From assembly GCA_021464415.1 (NCBI GenBank), contig CM038467.1, positions 17,323,127 to 17,387,126 on the forward strand: DNA of 64,000 bases, in the 5' to 3' direction. How positions within the stretch are numbered: position 1 is the stretch's first letter; the number at the start of each line of letters is the position of its first letter. A program made the translations under genes and the position numbers. Positions 45,901-58,079 of this stretch are shown here, piece after piece. Origin of the DNA: Lonicera japonica. Its lineage: Eukaryota > Streptophyta > Magnoliopsida > Dipsacales > Caprifoliaceae. The notes under the pieces were generated by a model, which saw nothing but the letters and a program-made list of their open reading frames with translations, had not been told where the DNA came from and did not search any database.

Positions 45901-47717
45901 GAGCCATCATTAGAACAGTGGGGTACTGCGCCTCAATCAAGAGCCAAAGACTTGGCTTGATCTACTCTTATATTAGACAGTAGCTGGCCGTTGGCATTGA
46001 TTTGTAAAGTCAAGTTGTAACCAACTGCTAGGAAAACTAATACCTCTAATGGCATATCAGAGGAATAAATAGGGGGGGAAGTTAGGGAGAGCCTTTATGA
46101 CCTCAAAATTCTCCTAATCCAAAAAATAACTCTAATACAGAATAATATAAAGACAACAATAATAAAATGAGACCTTCCTACTACTCTTTGACCTTGTTCA
46201 TCATCGCTAACAAACATAATTCAGGACCACCATAACAGAACAAGTAAACAGAACCAAAATACCAACAAATTGAAGCATTAATACAGCCGTCAAAGAAGCG
46301 AGCAAGCCCTTTAAGCATGGACAACAACAATTAGCTTAATCATAATAATCAAGTCATCAACAGCACCGGAACAGCAGTTAAACAAAAAAATTAGCATTCA
46401 AATTCATCAAATCATTGAATCAAACACTTATATAACCTAAACCAACCTCGGAGGACGAGCATCAACAAACGAAGCCGCCTTCCTCCAGCTCCTCTCAGAC
46501 CTATCTTCAGGCAAGCTCCCCCTCCCATTGCCACTCCCAAAGCTCCTCTTTCCAAACGATGGCCCGTCCATAGACCCAACCGGAGAAGCCAGCTCCTTTA
46601 TCTTACTAGCCTCAATCTTCTCATCCACCTCCTTCCAGTCCTGCCCCTTCTCCTTCAACACCTCCTCTCTGGGCCTTGCATCTCCAAACGGGTTTGATCC
46701 TTTCGGCTTAACCATTGTCACCGTACTGTCACTCGGCACATTTTCACCTATCGGCACCCTCCTTGGCTGCAAAGTCAGCTTTGGCCTCCCACCCCCACCC
46801 CCATTCACACTCACCTCTTCCCTCTTCTTCCCCCAACTATCTGAATCCACTCCATTCGTACCTAATTCGTAACCACCTCTCCTCTCCCTTAAACTATCAA
46901 ATGCACCACCACCAGAACCGCCGCCATTTGCACCAAAGCTCCGCCCCTCCTCTTCCTTCTTCTTCCCCCAATTATCGGAATCCGCAGCCCCACCACCGCC
47001 ATTAGACGGAAATCCCCCTCGCCTCTCAAAACCACCACCAGTAGAACCAAATCTCCGTCCCTCTGAGGGAACAAAGCTCTTGTTTTTAGACCAACTATCC
47101 GATTCATCCGCTCTCGACTGCGAATCAAAAAACCCTCCTCTCTCCCCCCTCTCTCTCCTCTCGAATCCACCACCAAAAGAGGATGATTTCTTCCCAGCGC
47201 CCCAGTCATCCACCTCGTCAGCACGAGAGGTTACAAATTCCCTATCAGAGTCCTTACCAAACCCTCCTTGCCTGCGTGGCTCATCGGAACCCCTATTAGA
47301 GCCCCACCTAGAGTTTGAAGAATCGCCTCTATCACCGTAGGATCTGAATCCACCGCCGAGCCTGGACCGGTCGAGCTCCTCGGCGGTCCGCTCGCGTGGA
47401 CCGGTGGGGAGATTCATGAGATCTTCATTAGTGAAACCCTTGGGTTGGTAAGCCGGTTTGGCCGAGTAAGAAGAGAACTCGGAGAGAGATAGGGTTTGGC
47501 CTTTCTTCTTCTTCGTCTTAGCGGTGGCAGCGGCGGAGAGGGCAGGGAAATCGGAGAGGGCAGGCTTATTTTCGGCGGCGGAGACCTTGAATAGGTTGTT
47601 TGCGGCTGCCTTGTCGAGATCTTGTTGGTGTTGTTGTTGAAGCTCTTCTTCGTGTTCTTCGGAATCTAAGGCCCACGCGCCAGGTTTGGACCACGCACTA
47701 GTTACAGTTGCCGCCAT
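42937..47717 (-). CDS. eIF4B: Eukaryotic translation initiation factor 4B (plant type), 2 exons
   Basis: eIF4B helps eIF4A/eIF4F unwind mRNA and load ribosomes. Exon 1 (46447-47717) starts MAATVTSAWSKPGAWALDSEE, the plant eIF4B N-terminus with its SKPGAWA motif. It then has glycine/arginine-rich repeats with recurring DxWGKKK-type motifs (DDWGAGKK, DSWSKNK, DNWGKKK, DSWGKKR), then RPKLTLQPRRVP and GSNPFGDARPREEVLKEKG, all typical of the family. It ends at PP followed by a split codon at a GT donor. A 61-bp exon 2 (42937-42997) follows a TTGTAG acceptor and completes PPSAEKTENGHAEEAEDNES before the stop. The predicted length is 443 residues. The intron is 3449 bp. An ATG 27 codons upstream in frame (47798) would extend the protein, but that stretch does not look like eIF4B, so the start at 47717 is preferred. 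Confidence 0.88.
43759..43851 (-). mobile_element. 5'-truncated Au-type SINE remnant in the eIF4B intron
   Basis: An 18-bp direct repeat, ATGCTATTCACTACAATA, at 43759-43776 and 43834-43851 brackets 57 bp. On the minus strand this reads AGCCGACCCCACCTAGTGGG, then ATAAAGGCT and a (TTG)n tail, which I recognise as the 3' end of Au-like SINEs. The pol III promoter part is missing, as in abortive reverse transcription. Confidence 0.75.
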
Positions 47718-49769
47718 GGTTGGTTGGTTGCTGTTGTTGCTGATTGCTTTTGCCTGTAGAAGGTCGGTCTTTCTTTCTTTCTGCGCAACGCAATGCAATG
47801 CAATATAAGGGAAAGAGAGATACTGTAGATAGGGTATATGGGGTGTTAGCGTGGAATCTCAGCGAATACATAGATAGATCGGTCATACAACAAGAGGCTG
47901 TCTTTGGATTTTTGATCCGACGGTCTGCATTTAATGCTCAAGCACCATCACCAAAATGGAATATTACGGAAAGAAGTGATCAATCAAATAAGGCATTGGA
48001 TACCTTTAAACCATAAATATATATATATATATATAACGGAAATGCTTTTTTTAAGCAATTTTGGTTCATTTTGAAAAATAGTTGCATAATTTTTTTTATA
48101 TATATTTAAATTTTATATGATTATATTATCAATTTTTAAGATGAATTTATTTTATAATAAAATTTAGTGAAGATGATTTTTATTACAAATAAATTATCTT
48201 TGAATTTTTTTATTAAAAAACTCAACTCAATAGTTTACAATGGGTAATATGATAATATAAAATTTCAACAAATGAACATATATATATATATATATATATA
48301 TATCACATTTTCCGCCAAAGGGGTTTGTCTTCGTGGAACGAGTATTCACTACCGCTCACAGCACTTTCTCGCTAGAAAGTGCTTAACTGATATCGGTCAG
48401 CCCACCTCACTTCCCATTCCCGGACCACATTAGTAACTATATGCAAGAGACACAGTCTTACTACACACATTTCTTATTTGAATTTTTTGATAAAAATTTG
48501 AATATATGATATATTCATTATAGAAATCATCTCCACCTACTTTCATGGAAAAAATTCCTTATGAGAGCATTTTTCTTATGTAAGTTTTTTTTTTTTTTTT
48601 CATGGTTAAGCTTAAAAAATACAACTCTAATGGTATTGTTAATCCTATTGTCTTTTAAAATATTTATGAAAGATCTTTAATAAATTTTGTATGCAAATGG
48701 ATCTTGTTTGGTAAGTTTTGACTCGCACTTTTAAATTATATAAGATTTAAAAATTTTAATTTTTTTAAAAAGAAAAAGTAAGTAGATGAAAAAGATAATT
48801 GGACATTAAAGTTGTGCTTGCCGTGTATGATAAGAAGATTAAATAAGATAAATATTATCCCATATTTAATGAACTGGTCCTCGCTAAGATTGGATATTAG
48901 ACAAATTATTTATACTACTAAAATTTCTTATCTCATCAAGAGATATATTATTAACAAATTATACCACTTAGAATATGAGATTATTTTATCATGTTCATAT
49001 ATAATTAAATGATATTATTAAACATTTTAACTTGACGCATCAAATACGCCCTAATATATTATTTAAAGAATTTCAAAAAGTAGATATAATGTTTATTTCT
49101 TTTTTTGCCACATCACAATTATTATTAATAATTGTATTTGAGACAATATTTTTATCTTCCTTGTCTACGCATTGTATATAGCAACACATTAGTAAATTTA
49201 TTTATTTTTTAGCCATACCTCGAGTATCACATTAGTAAGTTACTTACTTTTATGTTAATTAAACTTATAATCTTCTTATTACAAAAAGGATAATGTCAGT
49301 TGGGCAAAAAGTCTCGGATTTAATTAGAAATGCTATATTGACAAAAGTGCAATACTTTAAAGAGCTTTTAAGACCAGAACCTGAGAAAAAGATTTTCCAA
49401 ACTTTTTTTTTTAGGAGGATGTGGTTTGGGTAAATGTTGTACTTGTCCCCATAGATATTATATGTACTTGACAAGAATTTAGATATCGTTTCAACAACCC
49501 AAAAAAACTAGTATTTTGTATTATTTTTTTTAAAGTTACAAATACATAAGACTCGCATCCTAAAAAATTTTATTCATCAACCTCATCCTAACTTTTTTTC
49601 TTAATTTGATCACAATTAATATTTTACGTCAAAAAACTTATTTTCTATATTAACAATTAATTTTAAGGTGATAATAAAAATACTCTTAAAATTCAGTTTT
49701 AACAATCATTTTTTTAAAAAAAAATTAATAAATAATTAATTACGATCATACTTTGAAAGCACTCAAATT
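47718..49769. other. Upstream flank of eIF4B and AT-rich spacer
   Basis: 47718-47900 should hold the eIF4B 5' UTR and core promoter (a TATATTG-like site lies near 47800). Beyond that I see AT-rich DNA without a supportable gene. One short GC-richer patch (48310-48460) contains the hairpin listed separately. Confidence 0.45.
48360..48383. repeat. Perfect 10-bp hairpin
   Basis: AGCACTTTCT, a CGCT loop, then AGAAAGTGCT. It lies in a patch of higher GC within AT-rich DNA. There is no U tract and no coding context to suggest a terminator or a defined RNA. Confidence 0.6.
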
Positions 49770-50065
49770 CATTCTAATGGTGAGCTTCTGGTGGACAACT
49801 AGGTGAATACTTATGACACCAACCATTTGAGTTTTTAATGGATTGAGTTTTGACAAATTTGAGTTTTGAGAAATTCATTCTAGTTTACAATATCATTGTT
49901 AGGAAAAGTTTTGTTCCAGATAAATTAACATATCATTTTCTCGCACTTTGTGAGCAAATGATGTTGGAAGTCATGGTCAAACTTTTGAGAAAGATCACTA
50001 TGGAAGGTGTTTTTGCTGATAAGGCTATTTTTAATATGTTAATCTTAAAAGGCACTGAAAAGTGA
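49770..50065 (+). pseudogene. Possible pentatricopeptide-repeat gene fragment
   Basis: The plus-strand frame 49850-50065 reads KSFVPDKLTYHFLALCEQ and, further on, MLEVMVKLLRKITMEGVFADKAIFNMLI. This resembles the helix pattern of PPR repeats (…PDxxTYxxL…, …AxxLLxxMxxxGxxPDxxxFNxLI). There is no start, no organelle-targeting leader and no further repeats, so it would be a fragment. The match is short and I hold it loosely. Confidence 0.4.
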
Positions 50066-50070
50066 TGTAT

Positions 50071-50256
50071 TTTTTGGGTGGTTTACCCATGGAGACACTT
50101 GTGACTCCGCGGTGAAAGGACTGAACATAACGTTTAGTTTCATATATTCATACTTTCTATATTTTTTTGGGTGGTTTACCCATGGAGACACTTATGACTC
50201 CGCAGTGAAAGACTGAACATAACGTTTGGTTTTATATATTCATGCTTTCTTGTACC
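50071..50256. repeat. Tandem duplication of a 93-bp unit
   Basis: Two near-identical units start with GGGTGGTTTACCCATGGAG and contain GTGAAAG(G)ACTGAACATAACG. They differ at only a few positions, so the duplication is recent. It begins just after the PPR-like fragment. Confidence 0.9.
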
Positions 50257-50801
50257 AGATGTTGGAAAATCGTTTTATTCTTATCGATAAGTGGCATGTG
50301 TAGGGTGGGTGATATACAAGGAGCATTTAACCTAAAGGTGAATATATGGATTGAGTTTTGCAGAAAAGTTCCATTAATCACTTGGAGGCTAAGTGTGTTT
50401 GAGTTAATTGTATAGACACCAATATTTGACTTTGAGTTAATCACTTGTAAGCATGCTTATATTAAAGTTGCTCTTGTAAAATTAAAATTTCAGCACAAAT
50501 ATCTAAAAAATGAGTGTTAAAAGTGAGTTTCCAGGGTGCTTCTACTAGCACCCTTAATTTTATTTAAAAAAGAAGAGTAAATTTGATAGGGTCAATTAAG
50601 GTGGCGTTTAGTAAAAAATTTAAAAATTGCAATCTGAAAACTGAAAACTGAACTGAAACATGAAACTGAAAAAGTTGTTTGCTTAGTTCTGAAAATTGTA
50701 TCTAAAAAAAAAAATTTTGTTTGAATATAGCACATTTGAAAACTGAATTTTTTTTATTATGACAATTTTACCCTTATTATTTTATTTTGATCACATGATT
50801 G

Positions 50802-51529
50802 TAGGGGTGTTAAAGTCAATCCGAAAACCGACCGAACGAACCGAATCGATACGCAAAATCCCGAACCGAAAAAAAACCGAAACTGAAAACAAGAAAACCG
50901 AACCGAAATCAAAAAATTTGGTTCGGGTTTGGGGTAAGCTAGTCTAAAACCGAACTAAACCGAACCGAATTATGTATAAGAAAAAAAAATATTAATACAT
51001 CTTTAAGAGCGCACTTTAATTATACTATAATACAAAAAAAATGACATTTTTATAAGAATATATTTCTTTTTAATTGCATATTATGATAATCTTAAAAAAA
51101 TAGTCATTAGCGCATGCCTTCATTATTTAATTAACTACATAATGCTAAGATTTTTTTATCACATACATGATAGAAAAATAATTCATCATTTTATTTAATG
51201 TGTTTCATTCTTATAAATGTACAAATAAAATTGTAATTAAATAGAAAATATGGTATTTATATGTTGCTCCTTATTTTTAAAAAATAATCACTTTAGTTTG
51301 AATATAAATCATTATTACATTACTATTAGTATTATATTTTTATGTTAAATTGATTTAAAAAAAAAAACATATGTCAAAACCGAATAAAACCGAACCGAAA
51401 CCGAACCGAAAAGTTTGGTTTGAGTTTGGGTTTTGAAGATTTAGAAACCGAACCGAACCGAAACGGAACTTTTATATTTAGTTTGGGTTTGGGGTACCTT
51501 GGTTTCTACCCCAACCGAAAACACGCCTA
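50802..51529. mobile_element. hAT-like MITE nested in the PIF/Harbinger element
   Basis: Ends TAGGGGTGTT and, inverted, TAGGCGTGTT are flanked by CATGATTG (50794-50801) and CATGATTC (51530-51537), 7 of 8 equal. Both subterminal zones are packed with ACCGAACCGAA motifs, a style shared with the large hAT element at 11763. No coding capacity. Confidence 0.75.
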
Positions 51530-52001
51530 CATGATTCTAATGACCTATCTATAATACACCACTATCCATCCATCAATTATATATAAAGCACATAAGAGCC
51601 CCAATTAATTTTTAGAGACTTTACCCATAATAAGAATCATAAATAACTATGGAAGTTTGACAAAAGAAACCCAATAACATATGAAATAGTTGCAGCTATC
51701 CACGTTAACAATTTAAATAATAAACTAAAATTTAATAAGAATAAACAACATAATTAAAAGAAGGCATGAAAAATGAAATTAAGAGAGGGAACACAAACCT
51801 TAATAACAATTTTGCTAATTGGTGCATGAAGAAGGGAAGAAAAGAAGGGTTTTGATAAAAAAAAAGAGGGCAAAATGGACATTTTACACTTTTTTAAATT
51901 AAGTTTCAGATTTAAGTCGCAACATTGCCACTTAAAATTTTGGATGAAAATTTTAAATTTTAAGTGGTAAAAAATAAGTGACCACTTAATATTTTTGGTT
52001 A

Positions 52002-53029
52002 GGTGGCGTTTAATAAAAAAAAACTGAAAACTGAAAACTGAAAAAACTGTTTGTTTACTTCTGAAAATTGTATCTAAAAAAATGTTGTTTGTTTGAATAT
52101 AACACATCTGAAAACTGAATTTTTATTGTTATGACCATTTTGCCCTTATTAATTGAGTGTGTACATTTTAAAATCATCTTTCACAAATGGAAGTTTTGAT
52201 CCTTTCCTATAATATACATCAAACTACAAGAATACTCTATCTCTCTCAATAAACTAATCCTTCATCTATTTTATTTTTCTTTCTTCCATCTTCTCACCCT
52301 TCTCTTTCCTATGTAATGGGTCTATATAATCACCACTGAATTTTCTAAATGATGGGGTATTGGGTTATATTTTTGTTTTGTCAAGGTGAGGGAATGTGAC
52401 CCTCATTGCTATTAATCCTCATTTTACTCAAGATCCAAAATAAAAATAGAACAATCAACAAAGGCAATCAATCTGCAGCAAACAATCAATCTGGAAATAG
52501 TGAACATTTCCAGCTTAAAACCCAACAATGGAGCGATCTATGTTGCATCTGTGTGAGTGTGTGTATGAAAGAGAGAGAGAGAGCGCGATATGTGGTGCAT
52601 TTGTGTGAGTGTGTGTGTGAAAGAGAGAGAGAAAGGGAGAGAGAGAGAGAAGAGAGATCTTACCGGAGGGTGGAGAACGGCGACGATGGAGGTGGAGAAC
52701 GGCGAATGGCGACAACGATAGAGGTGGAGAACGGCAACAATGGAGGTGGAGAGCGGCGTGGACTTTTGAGAAAGGAGTGAGGATAAAGTTATGAGTAATT
52801 TTGAGAAAAGAGAGAGGGCAAAGTGAACTTTTTGCAAAAATTAAGTTTCAGATTTAAGTGACAACTTTGCCACTTAAAATTTTGGATAAAAATTTTAAAT
52901 TTTAAGTGGTAAAAATTAAGTGACTACTTAATTTTTTTAGTTTAATAATTTGACAATCACTTAAATTTGAAAATTATAAGTTTTCAAATTTAAGTGGCAA
53001 ATTATTTGAAGTGGCAAGTGAACAAAGTC
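52002..53029. mobile_element. Second PIF/Harbinger element nested in the first
   Basis: It starts GGTGGCGTTTAAT and its right end reads GACTTTGTTCACTT on the other strand. TTA flanks it at 51999-52001 and 53030-53032. It belongs to the same family as its host element, so one member jumped into another. It carries GT/GA microsatellites at 52550-52655; reading frames there are repeat artefacts. Confidence 0.8.
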
Positions 53030-53162
53030 TTAAGTGAACAATTTTGCCATCCACTTAAATTTGAAAATTTTAAATTTTTAAATTTAAGTAACAAATTAAA
53101 TTTAAAATTTTTAAATTTTTAAATTTAAGTAACAAATTAAATGACAACTGAACGACACCTAA

Positions 53163-53915
53163 TATTTTTATTTTTCTCTCTTTTAACTCGTTGGAGTGGT
53201 ACTATTAAAGCTCCTCATTTTCATCGATAAAAAAAATTCAACCACACAAAAACAGAAACGGAAAATATCCAGTAAAACCTTTACACAGACCAATAGATGA
53301 CCGCCAAGCATATAATATGAGGATCAAACTAGATATAAATCAACATCACATTAGATGATTCACCGATAATCAATAGCACTATAACTTCAACTATTTCAAC
53401 TTATCCATCTAGCATGATTGGCTTTCATATCTTCCCTGTTGGTTCAGTCCAGTTCATGACCTTTATTGCACGCTGCTTTATGTTGCATCACCAGAACATG
53501 TTTTTGTGTCTTTTAAAACTCATATGTACTATTTTAGATTCGAATATGCCTTATATATTTTCTTAATATTAATATTAATCTCCAACTTCTCACTACAGAT
53601 ATAATAAATAAATAAATAAATAAAGAAATACGAACAGATACATAATTTTATAATAGATTAAAAATATATATTCGATACAGAGAAGAGACTAAACACCTAT
53701 CTTATTTAATGGTAGTTCATTCCAACAAAGGAAAAGGTCAAACACAGAACCAGACACACCAAAACTAAAAGAAAAAAAAAAAAAGTACCAGTTCAGAAAC
53801 CCTAAACAATAACACGAAACCAAACAAAGCCTAATTAAGACAGAATTAAAAACTCATCATCATAACATAGATCATCATTACCATCAGAACACAGACAAAT
53901 TATTAAACCCTAAAT
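53163..53915. other. 3' flank of the cyclophilin gene
   Basis: AT-rich DNA with no gene seen. The part next to 53916 should contain the 3' UTR. A short AAAT microsatellite lies near 53602-53625. Confidence 0.5.
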
Positions 53916-54434
53916 CTAAGATAGCTGACCGCAATCAGCGATTGTCACGGTCTTCGAGGTCCTTCCAGAGCCCGATCCAACCTTCTCGATCGCCTTCACA
54001 ACATCCATTCCTTCAACAATTTGTCCAAACACAACGTGCTTCCCATCGAGCCACTCAGTCTTCGCTGTGCAGATGAAGAACTGAGATCCATTGGTTCCTG
54101 GACCCGCATTAGCCATGGACAAAACACCGGGACCGGTGTGCTTCTTGATAAAGTTCTCGTCGGCGAACTTCGAGCCGTAGATCGACTCTCCTCCGGTGCC
54201 GTTCCCGGCGGTGAAATCGCCTCCCTGGCACATGAATCCGGGGATCACGCGGTGGAAGCATGATCCTTTGTAGTGCAAGGGCTTGCCGGACTTGCCAACT
54301 CCCTTCTCGCCGGTGCAGAGAGCTCGGAAGTTATCGGCGGTACGGGGAGTGGTATCGGCGAAGAGCTCCATAACGATCCTACCGGTCGGTGCACCGCCGA
54401 TGGCCATGTCGAAGAAAACCTTGGGATTCGACAT
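53916..54434 (-). CDS. Cytosolic cyclophilin (peptidyl-prolyl cis-trans isomerase), intronless
   Basis: The 172-residue product starts [20 protein letters not shown] and shows the complete single-domain cyclophilin fold. It has [16 protein letters not shown] (catalytic Arg and the isomerase signature), the plant-type insert [30 protein letters not shown] and [10 protein letters not shown], whose Trp contacts cyclosporin. It ends ADCGQLS with no targeting peptide, matching the abundant cytosolic plant cyclophilins (ROC/CYP18-3 and CYP19 types). These enzymes speed proline isomerisation in protein folding. An ATG 19 codons upstream in frame (54491) precedes residues unlike the family, so it was not used. 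The gene is GC-richer than its surroundings and has no frame damage. Confidence 0.95.
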   Translation of the reverse strand: MSNPKVFFDMAIGGAPTGRIVMELFADTTPRTADNFRALCTGEKGVGKSGKPLHYKGSCFHRVIPGFMCQGGDFTAGNGTGGESIYGSKFADENFIKKHTGPGVLSMANAGPGTNGSQFFICTAKTEWLDGKHVVFGQIVEGMDVVKAIEKVGSGSGRTSKTVTIADCGQLS

Positions 54435-54525
54435 TATCTCAGATCTCACGAGAAGTTGTGTGTAATTGATTTTAAAATTATCGTCAAGCACGAGGCGTAG
54501 CGTCGATGTTACGAGAAGGGGGAGA

Positions 54526-54534
54526 GTTTATATA
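54526..54534 (-). promoter_or_regulatory. TATA box of the cyclophilin gene
   Basis: TATATAAAC on the minus strand, in a CCC-TATATAAA-CTCTCC context, lies about 95 bp upstream of the start codon. Sequence and distance both fit. Confidence 0.7.
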
Positions 54535-55459
54535 GGGAATTGGGGGATTAGGGTTATCTGTAATGCGATGATCTGAGCCGTTGAAGGTGGACACGTTTAG
54601 ACATCGAGCGGTGATCTTAATACGAAAAAGACGTTAGAGAGAGGTGTTAACTAGAGTTAGTTATATTATGACCGTGGTTGGTGTTTGGGGTCAGTCACGA
54701 TTTCGATTTGGATCACGTGTTATACGCTTCCATTGTTCACCAAAATTCCAATTTCCGGGTAGCATTTTCTACTCTCTTTTTATAAAAAATAAAAATCTAA
54801 ATTTTTTTCTTTTATTAAAATAATAACAACAAAAGTACCTATATCTATATTATAATAATAAAATGGATAAAGTGCTTTCATTAATAATATTATTTAATAT
54901 TAATCTATTTATTTATAAAATATCTCTATTAATAATATCATTTTTATTAATTACTCTATTTATTTCCATATATCTATACTATTAATAAAAGATTTAAACT
55001 TATGACTTCATACAAAAAGAAAGTTTTATTTTACCACTTAAAAAAAATACAATAATTTGTCATAAAAGTATTATCATTTGACCAAATCATTTTTCGGTGT
55101 GTCTATTTAATTATTAAAGTGTTCTCCCCATTTTCTTTCCTTCTTTTTTATCAAGGATAATTTAGTAAATTATTTTTTCTTTAAACACATACTCTTGAAT
55201 ATTATCTAATTACAACGTATTAGGTCGAATTAATTTGGATTGGAACAAATTCAAGTCCAAGTAAGGATAGTAATTCATGTTTTTTTTATCATGTTTGGAC
55301 TTGAGATAACAAGACATGGGGTTTTATTATTTTTATGAAACAAGAATACACAATATAAGCAGCGGACATGATTATAGGTTTTGGGTTTACACATCATAAT
55401 ACCAGTAGAAATGTTGATTTTCTCTAATTAAGGAAATAACATGGAAAATGAAAACTGAG
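54535..55459. other. Upstream flank of cyclophilin
   Basis: The first 200 bp should include the cyclophilin promoter. From 54780 onward the DNA is AT-rich with no gene. TCTATACTATTAATAAAAG at about 54967 resembles a Helitron 5' end but has no proven partner. Confidence 0.45.
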
Positions 55460-57523
55460 ATCCGCCACAAGTATTCTAACTTAGTCACTTAAGGTGTGAT
55501 ATTTAAATTTTAAGGATAAAATTTTTATTAGTGAGGGAGATTGTAATACCCCGTAATGTAATTAGTGTAAATTAGACACATATTAATTTCGATTAAGTAA
55601 AATTTTTGAAAAGTTTAGAAATCTTGGTTGAGCATGGACTAAGTTGTAAAACTTCATAAGTTTAGTTTGGACTAAAATGTAAAGATGCAAAAGTTCAGGG
55701 TTAAAATAATAAAATTATAAAACCTCGGTGTTAAATGTCGTAATTTAGCAAAAGTCAGATTTGTTTTTTCTATTGACCTCACCGACTTCCACCACCTAAA
55801 TATTGCTCCATTTTTTTCATTCCTCTTATTTTATTTTCATTTGTTGCCCAGAATGAGCAGTGAGAAAAATAAATATAGGTATTAAGTTTATTCCTTATAA
55901 ATTGGTCATCAAAACTCCGCTGAATCAAGTCGAGTATTAAGAAAAAGTTGTTCTATTCGTCGAGGGCTATGTAGGCGTATAAGAATTTTAGAGTTGTGCT
56001 GGTTAAGGTTCAGATTATTAACTCAAATTTTATTCTTTGGGGCTAAATATTTTGAGGTATGGGTTTAATTATTTTTAAAACCCGATAATATAAATTTACT
56101 ATATATAAATCATCATATATTAATTGTCTTTATTTTAAGAATTATTATATGATGAGGATGATGATCTTTTATGATTTATAAAGCCATGGGCATATGATTT
56201 GATGCAAGATATGCCATTATACTTGATATATATGTATTATTTGATATACATGAGATATCTATTAGATGTATAAATGTTGTATATTGATGAAATTAATTAA
56301 TTGATGTATTATATACATCAAGGGACATGTATAGAGATTTGTTGTAATTATATGGTATAAGTTGTTTCAAATGTTCATTTCTTAGTATGTTATGCATATT
56401 GTGAATCGTTATTGTGTCAACCGGATTCTTGGAGATCTTTCAGCAAGTTCAGACTAATTTTTTGGCCTATCTTATGAGCATATATCTTGTATCTATGGTG
56501 CCGAAAGCTTCTTATGTCTGTTGTATCATTCTGAGACGTGATCCGATCCTGTGATGAATCCGATTATGATTTTTATTGTGGCCCTTCGATGATGAAAAAA
56601 ATATGTATTGATTAGTGCTTGCTGGTGTAAAAATAAGTAGGACTCGGTACCCTTAGATTAAAGATTCCTAAACTCCCGGGGGACAGCAATAAGGTCGGTT
56701 GTCTAGATCTAGCGGTGAATAACCCGAAAATTTAGACCTCGGCAAAACACTTGTGATTATGTGATATGATATTGATGTACATATGGTCCAATTATATTAT
56801 GATATGATGATGATGATTTTTATTTATGAGCCAGATAATGTTATATTATGATTATGTTCGATTTATTCTCTGGGGCAGTTAGGCCCGTTCTTATTCTTAA
56901 GATTTTGGTTCGGCTCAGCTTCGATTATTATTATTCAGTTCGGCTTCGGTATTCTTTCGGTATAATGGTTGACACAAGGGAGGTAACCTGCATATGTACA
57001 TGTATGCATTATTTTATCAGTTGAGCCATGATTTATAATTAAATAGTTAATTACGTTTGTATGTAATATTGCTTGTTATATCCCCCTTGCTGAGCTGTGA
57101 GCTCACCCCGTTTTATGTAAACAACTTCAGGTATTCAAGAGACGGATAAGACAGAAAAAGCGACTGGGTCGGGAACGAAATAGAGAACCTCTGATACCGA
57201 CTCATTTTTGTTGTATATGTGTGTATATGGCAAGCCATAGCTAACATGAGTTGTTGTTTACTTTGTAATACATGTTGACATGGTATGTATGCCTCTCGGA
57301 TTACATGTATGTGTATAGATATATATTACTATATTACACTCATGTTTTATATTATCACTCACAGTATGAGTATCAGGATTGTTTATTCCATGCAATGTGA
57401 TTTTCTTGAATTTATTATTTTATTATTTATTTTCGGCCTACTTTAGTTTGTCTAAGGTGGGTTAATAATGCTCCAGGTCTTAATTACAGTTGTTATCCTA
57501 CTAATTAAGGCGGGGGTGTTACA
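55460..57523 (+). mobile_element. 3' end of a Ty3-gypsy (chromovirus-like) retrotransposon with about 2-kb LTR
   Basis: The LTR is 55552-57523. It opens TGTAATACCCCGTAATG and closes GGGGGTGTTACA. Directly before it lies a polypurine tract, GTGAGGGAGAT. Before that comes AAATTTTAAGGATAAAATTTT, a decayed form of the end of pol in Tekay/Del-type chromoviruses. This makes it a 3' LTR with a small piece of internal region. The bases after it (TTCAG) do not match those before it, as expected if the left part is lost. No intact retroviral-type gene remains. Confidence 0.75.
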
Positions 57524-58079
57524 TTCAGGCCACTAGAATGGACACTTAATTCATTTAGGTATCACCACTCCACCTTCATGAATTAAGGGGGCAAGCCCAT
57601 GCGAATATCTGCTCCCTCACTTGATGATTATCAAATGATTTTCTGTCTTTGCTCAAAGCTGATTACGAGAAGTGTATGCCACCTGTATGTGATGGATAGT
57701 GCATAGCTCATCCGTAAAACACATTCACGGTTAGAGATTTGACTTAAAAAAATTATTATTATGTTTTCTAACATGAGAAACTACATGCATCAGAATAAAA
57801 ATATTGGAAATCATAGAACATTCCATAGTTTATTTCACTGATAGTTGTCTAGAAAAGAAGTACGAAATACCTGGTTAATCACCACATTATTTTCTTTGAA
57901 TGTTGTTTTTCAATAAAATTTGCAAAGGATTTTCTCGCTCTTGCTTTATAGTTAAGCGAATGTCAGGATGTGCCAAAGAGAACTTGAAGCTTCCATGATT
58001 ATGCCTATTTGAACCAGATCTATTTCACGAGTAGAACACAGTTAACGCATGCCAAACACTGGGTTCAAAACTTGTTAGT

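Larger units (their letters stand above)
50600..53159. mobile_element. PIF/Harbinger element interrupted by two others
   Basis: Ends GGTGGCGTTTAG and, inverted, GGTGTCGTTCAG are flanked by TAA (50597-50599 and 53160-53162). It is the same family as 7969-8834. Aligning the two shows that 50802-51529 and 52002-53029 are later insertions. For example, the host reads TTTTTGGTTA, then the insertion, then AGTGAACAATTTTGCC, against TTTTTAGTTAGTGAACAACT in the intact relative. Confidence 0.85.

Noticed and set aside
46528..47340. Plus-strand and alternative minus-strand frames over eIF4B exon 1
   Set aside because: They are shadows of a GC-rich, low-complexity coding exon; only the minus-strand frame 46447-47717 carries eIF4B motifs.
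52406..52837. Frames of 99-124 codons on both strands
   Set aside because: They are translations of GA/GT microsatellites inside a non-autonomous transposon.
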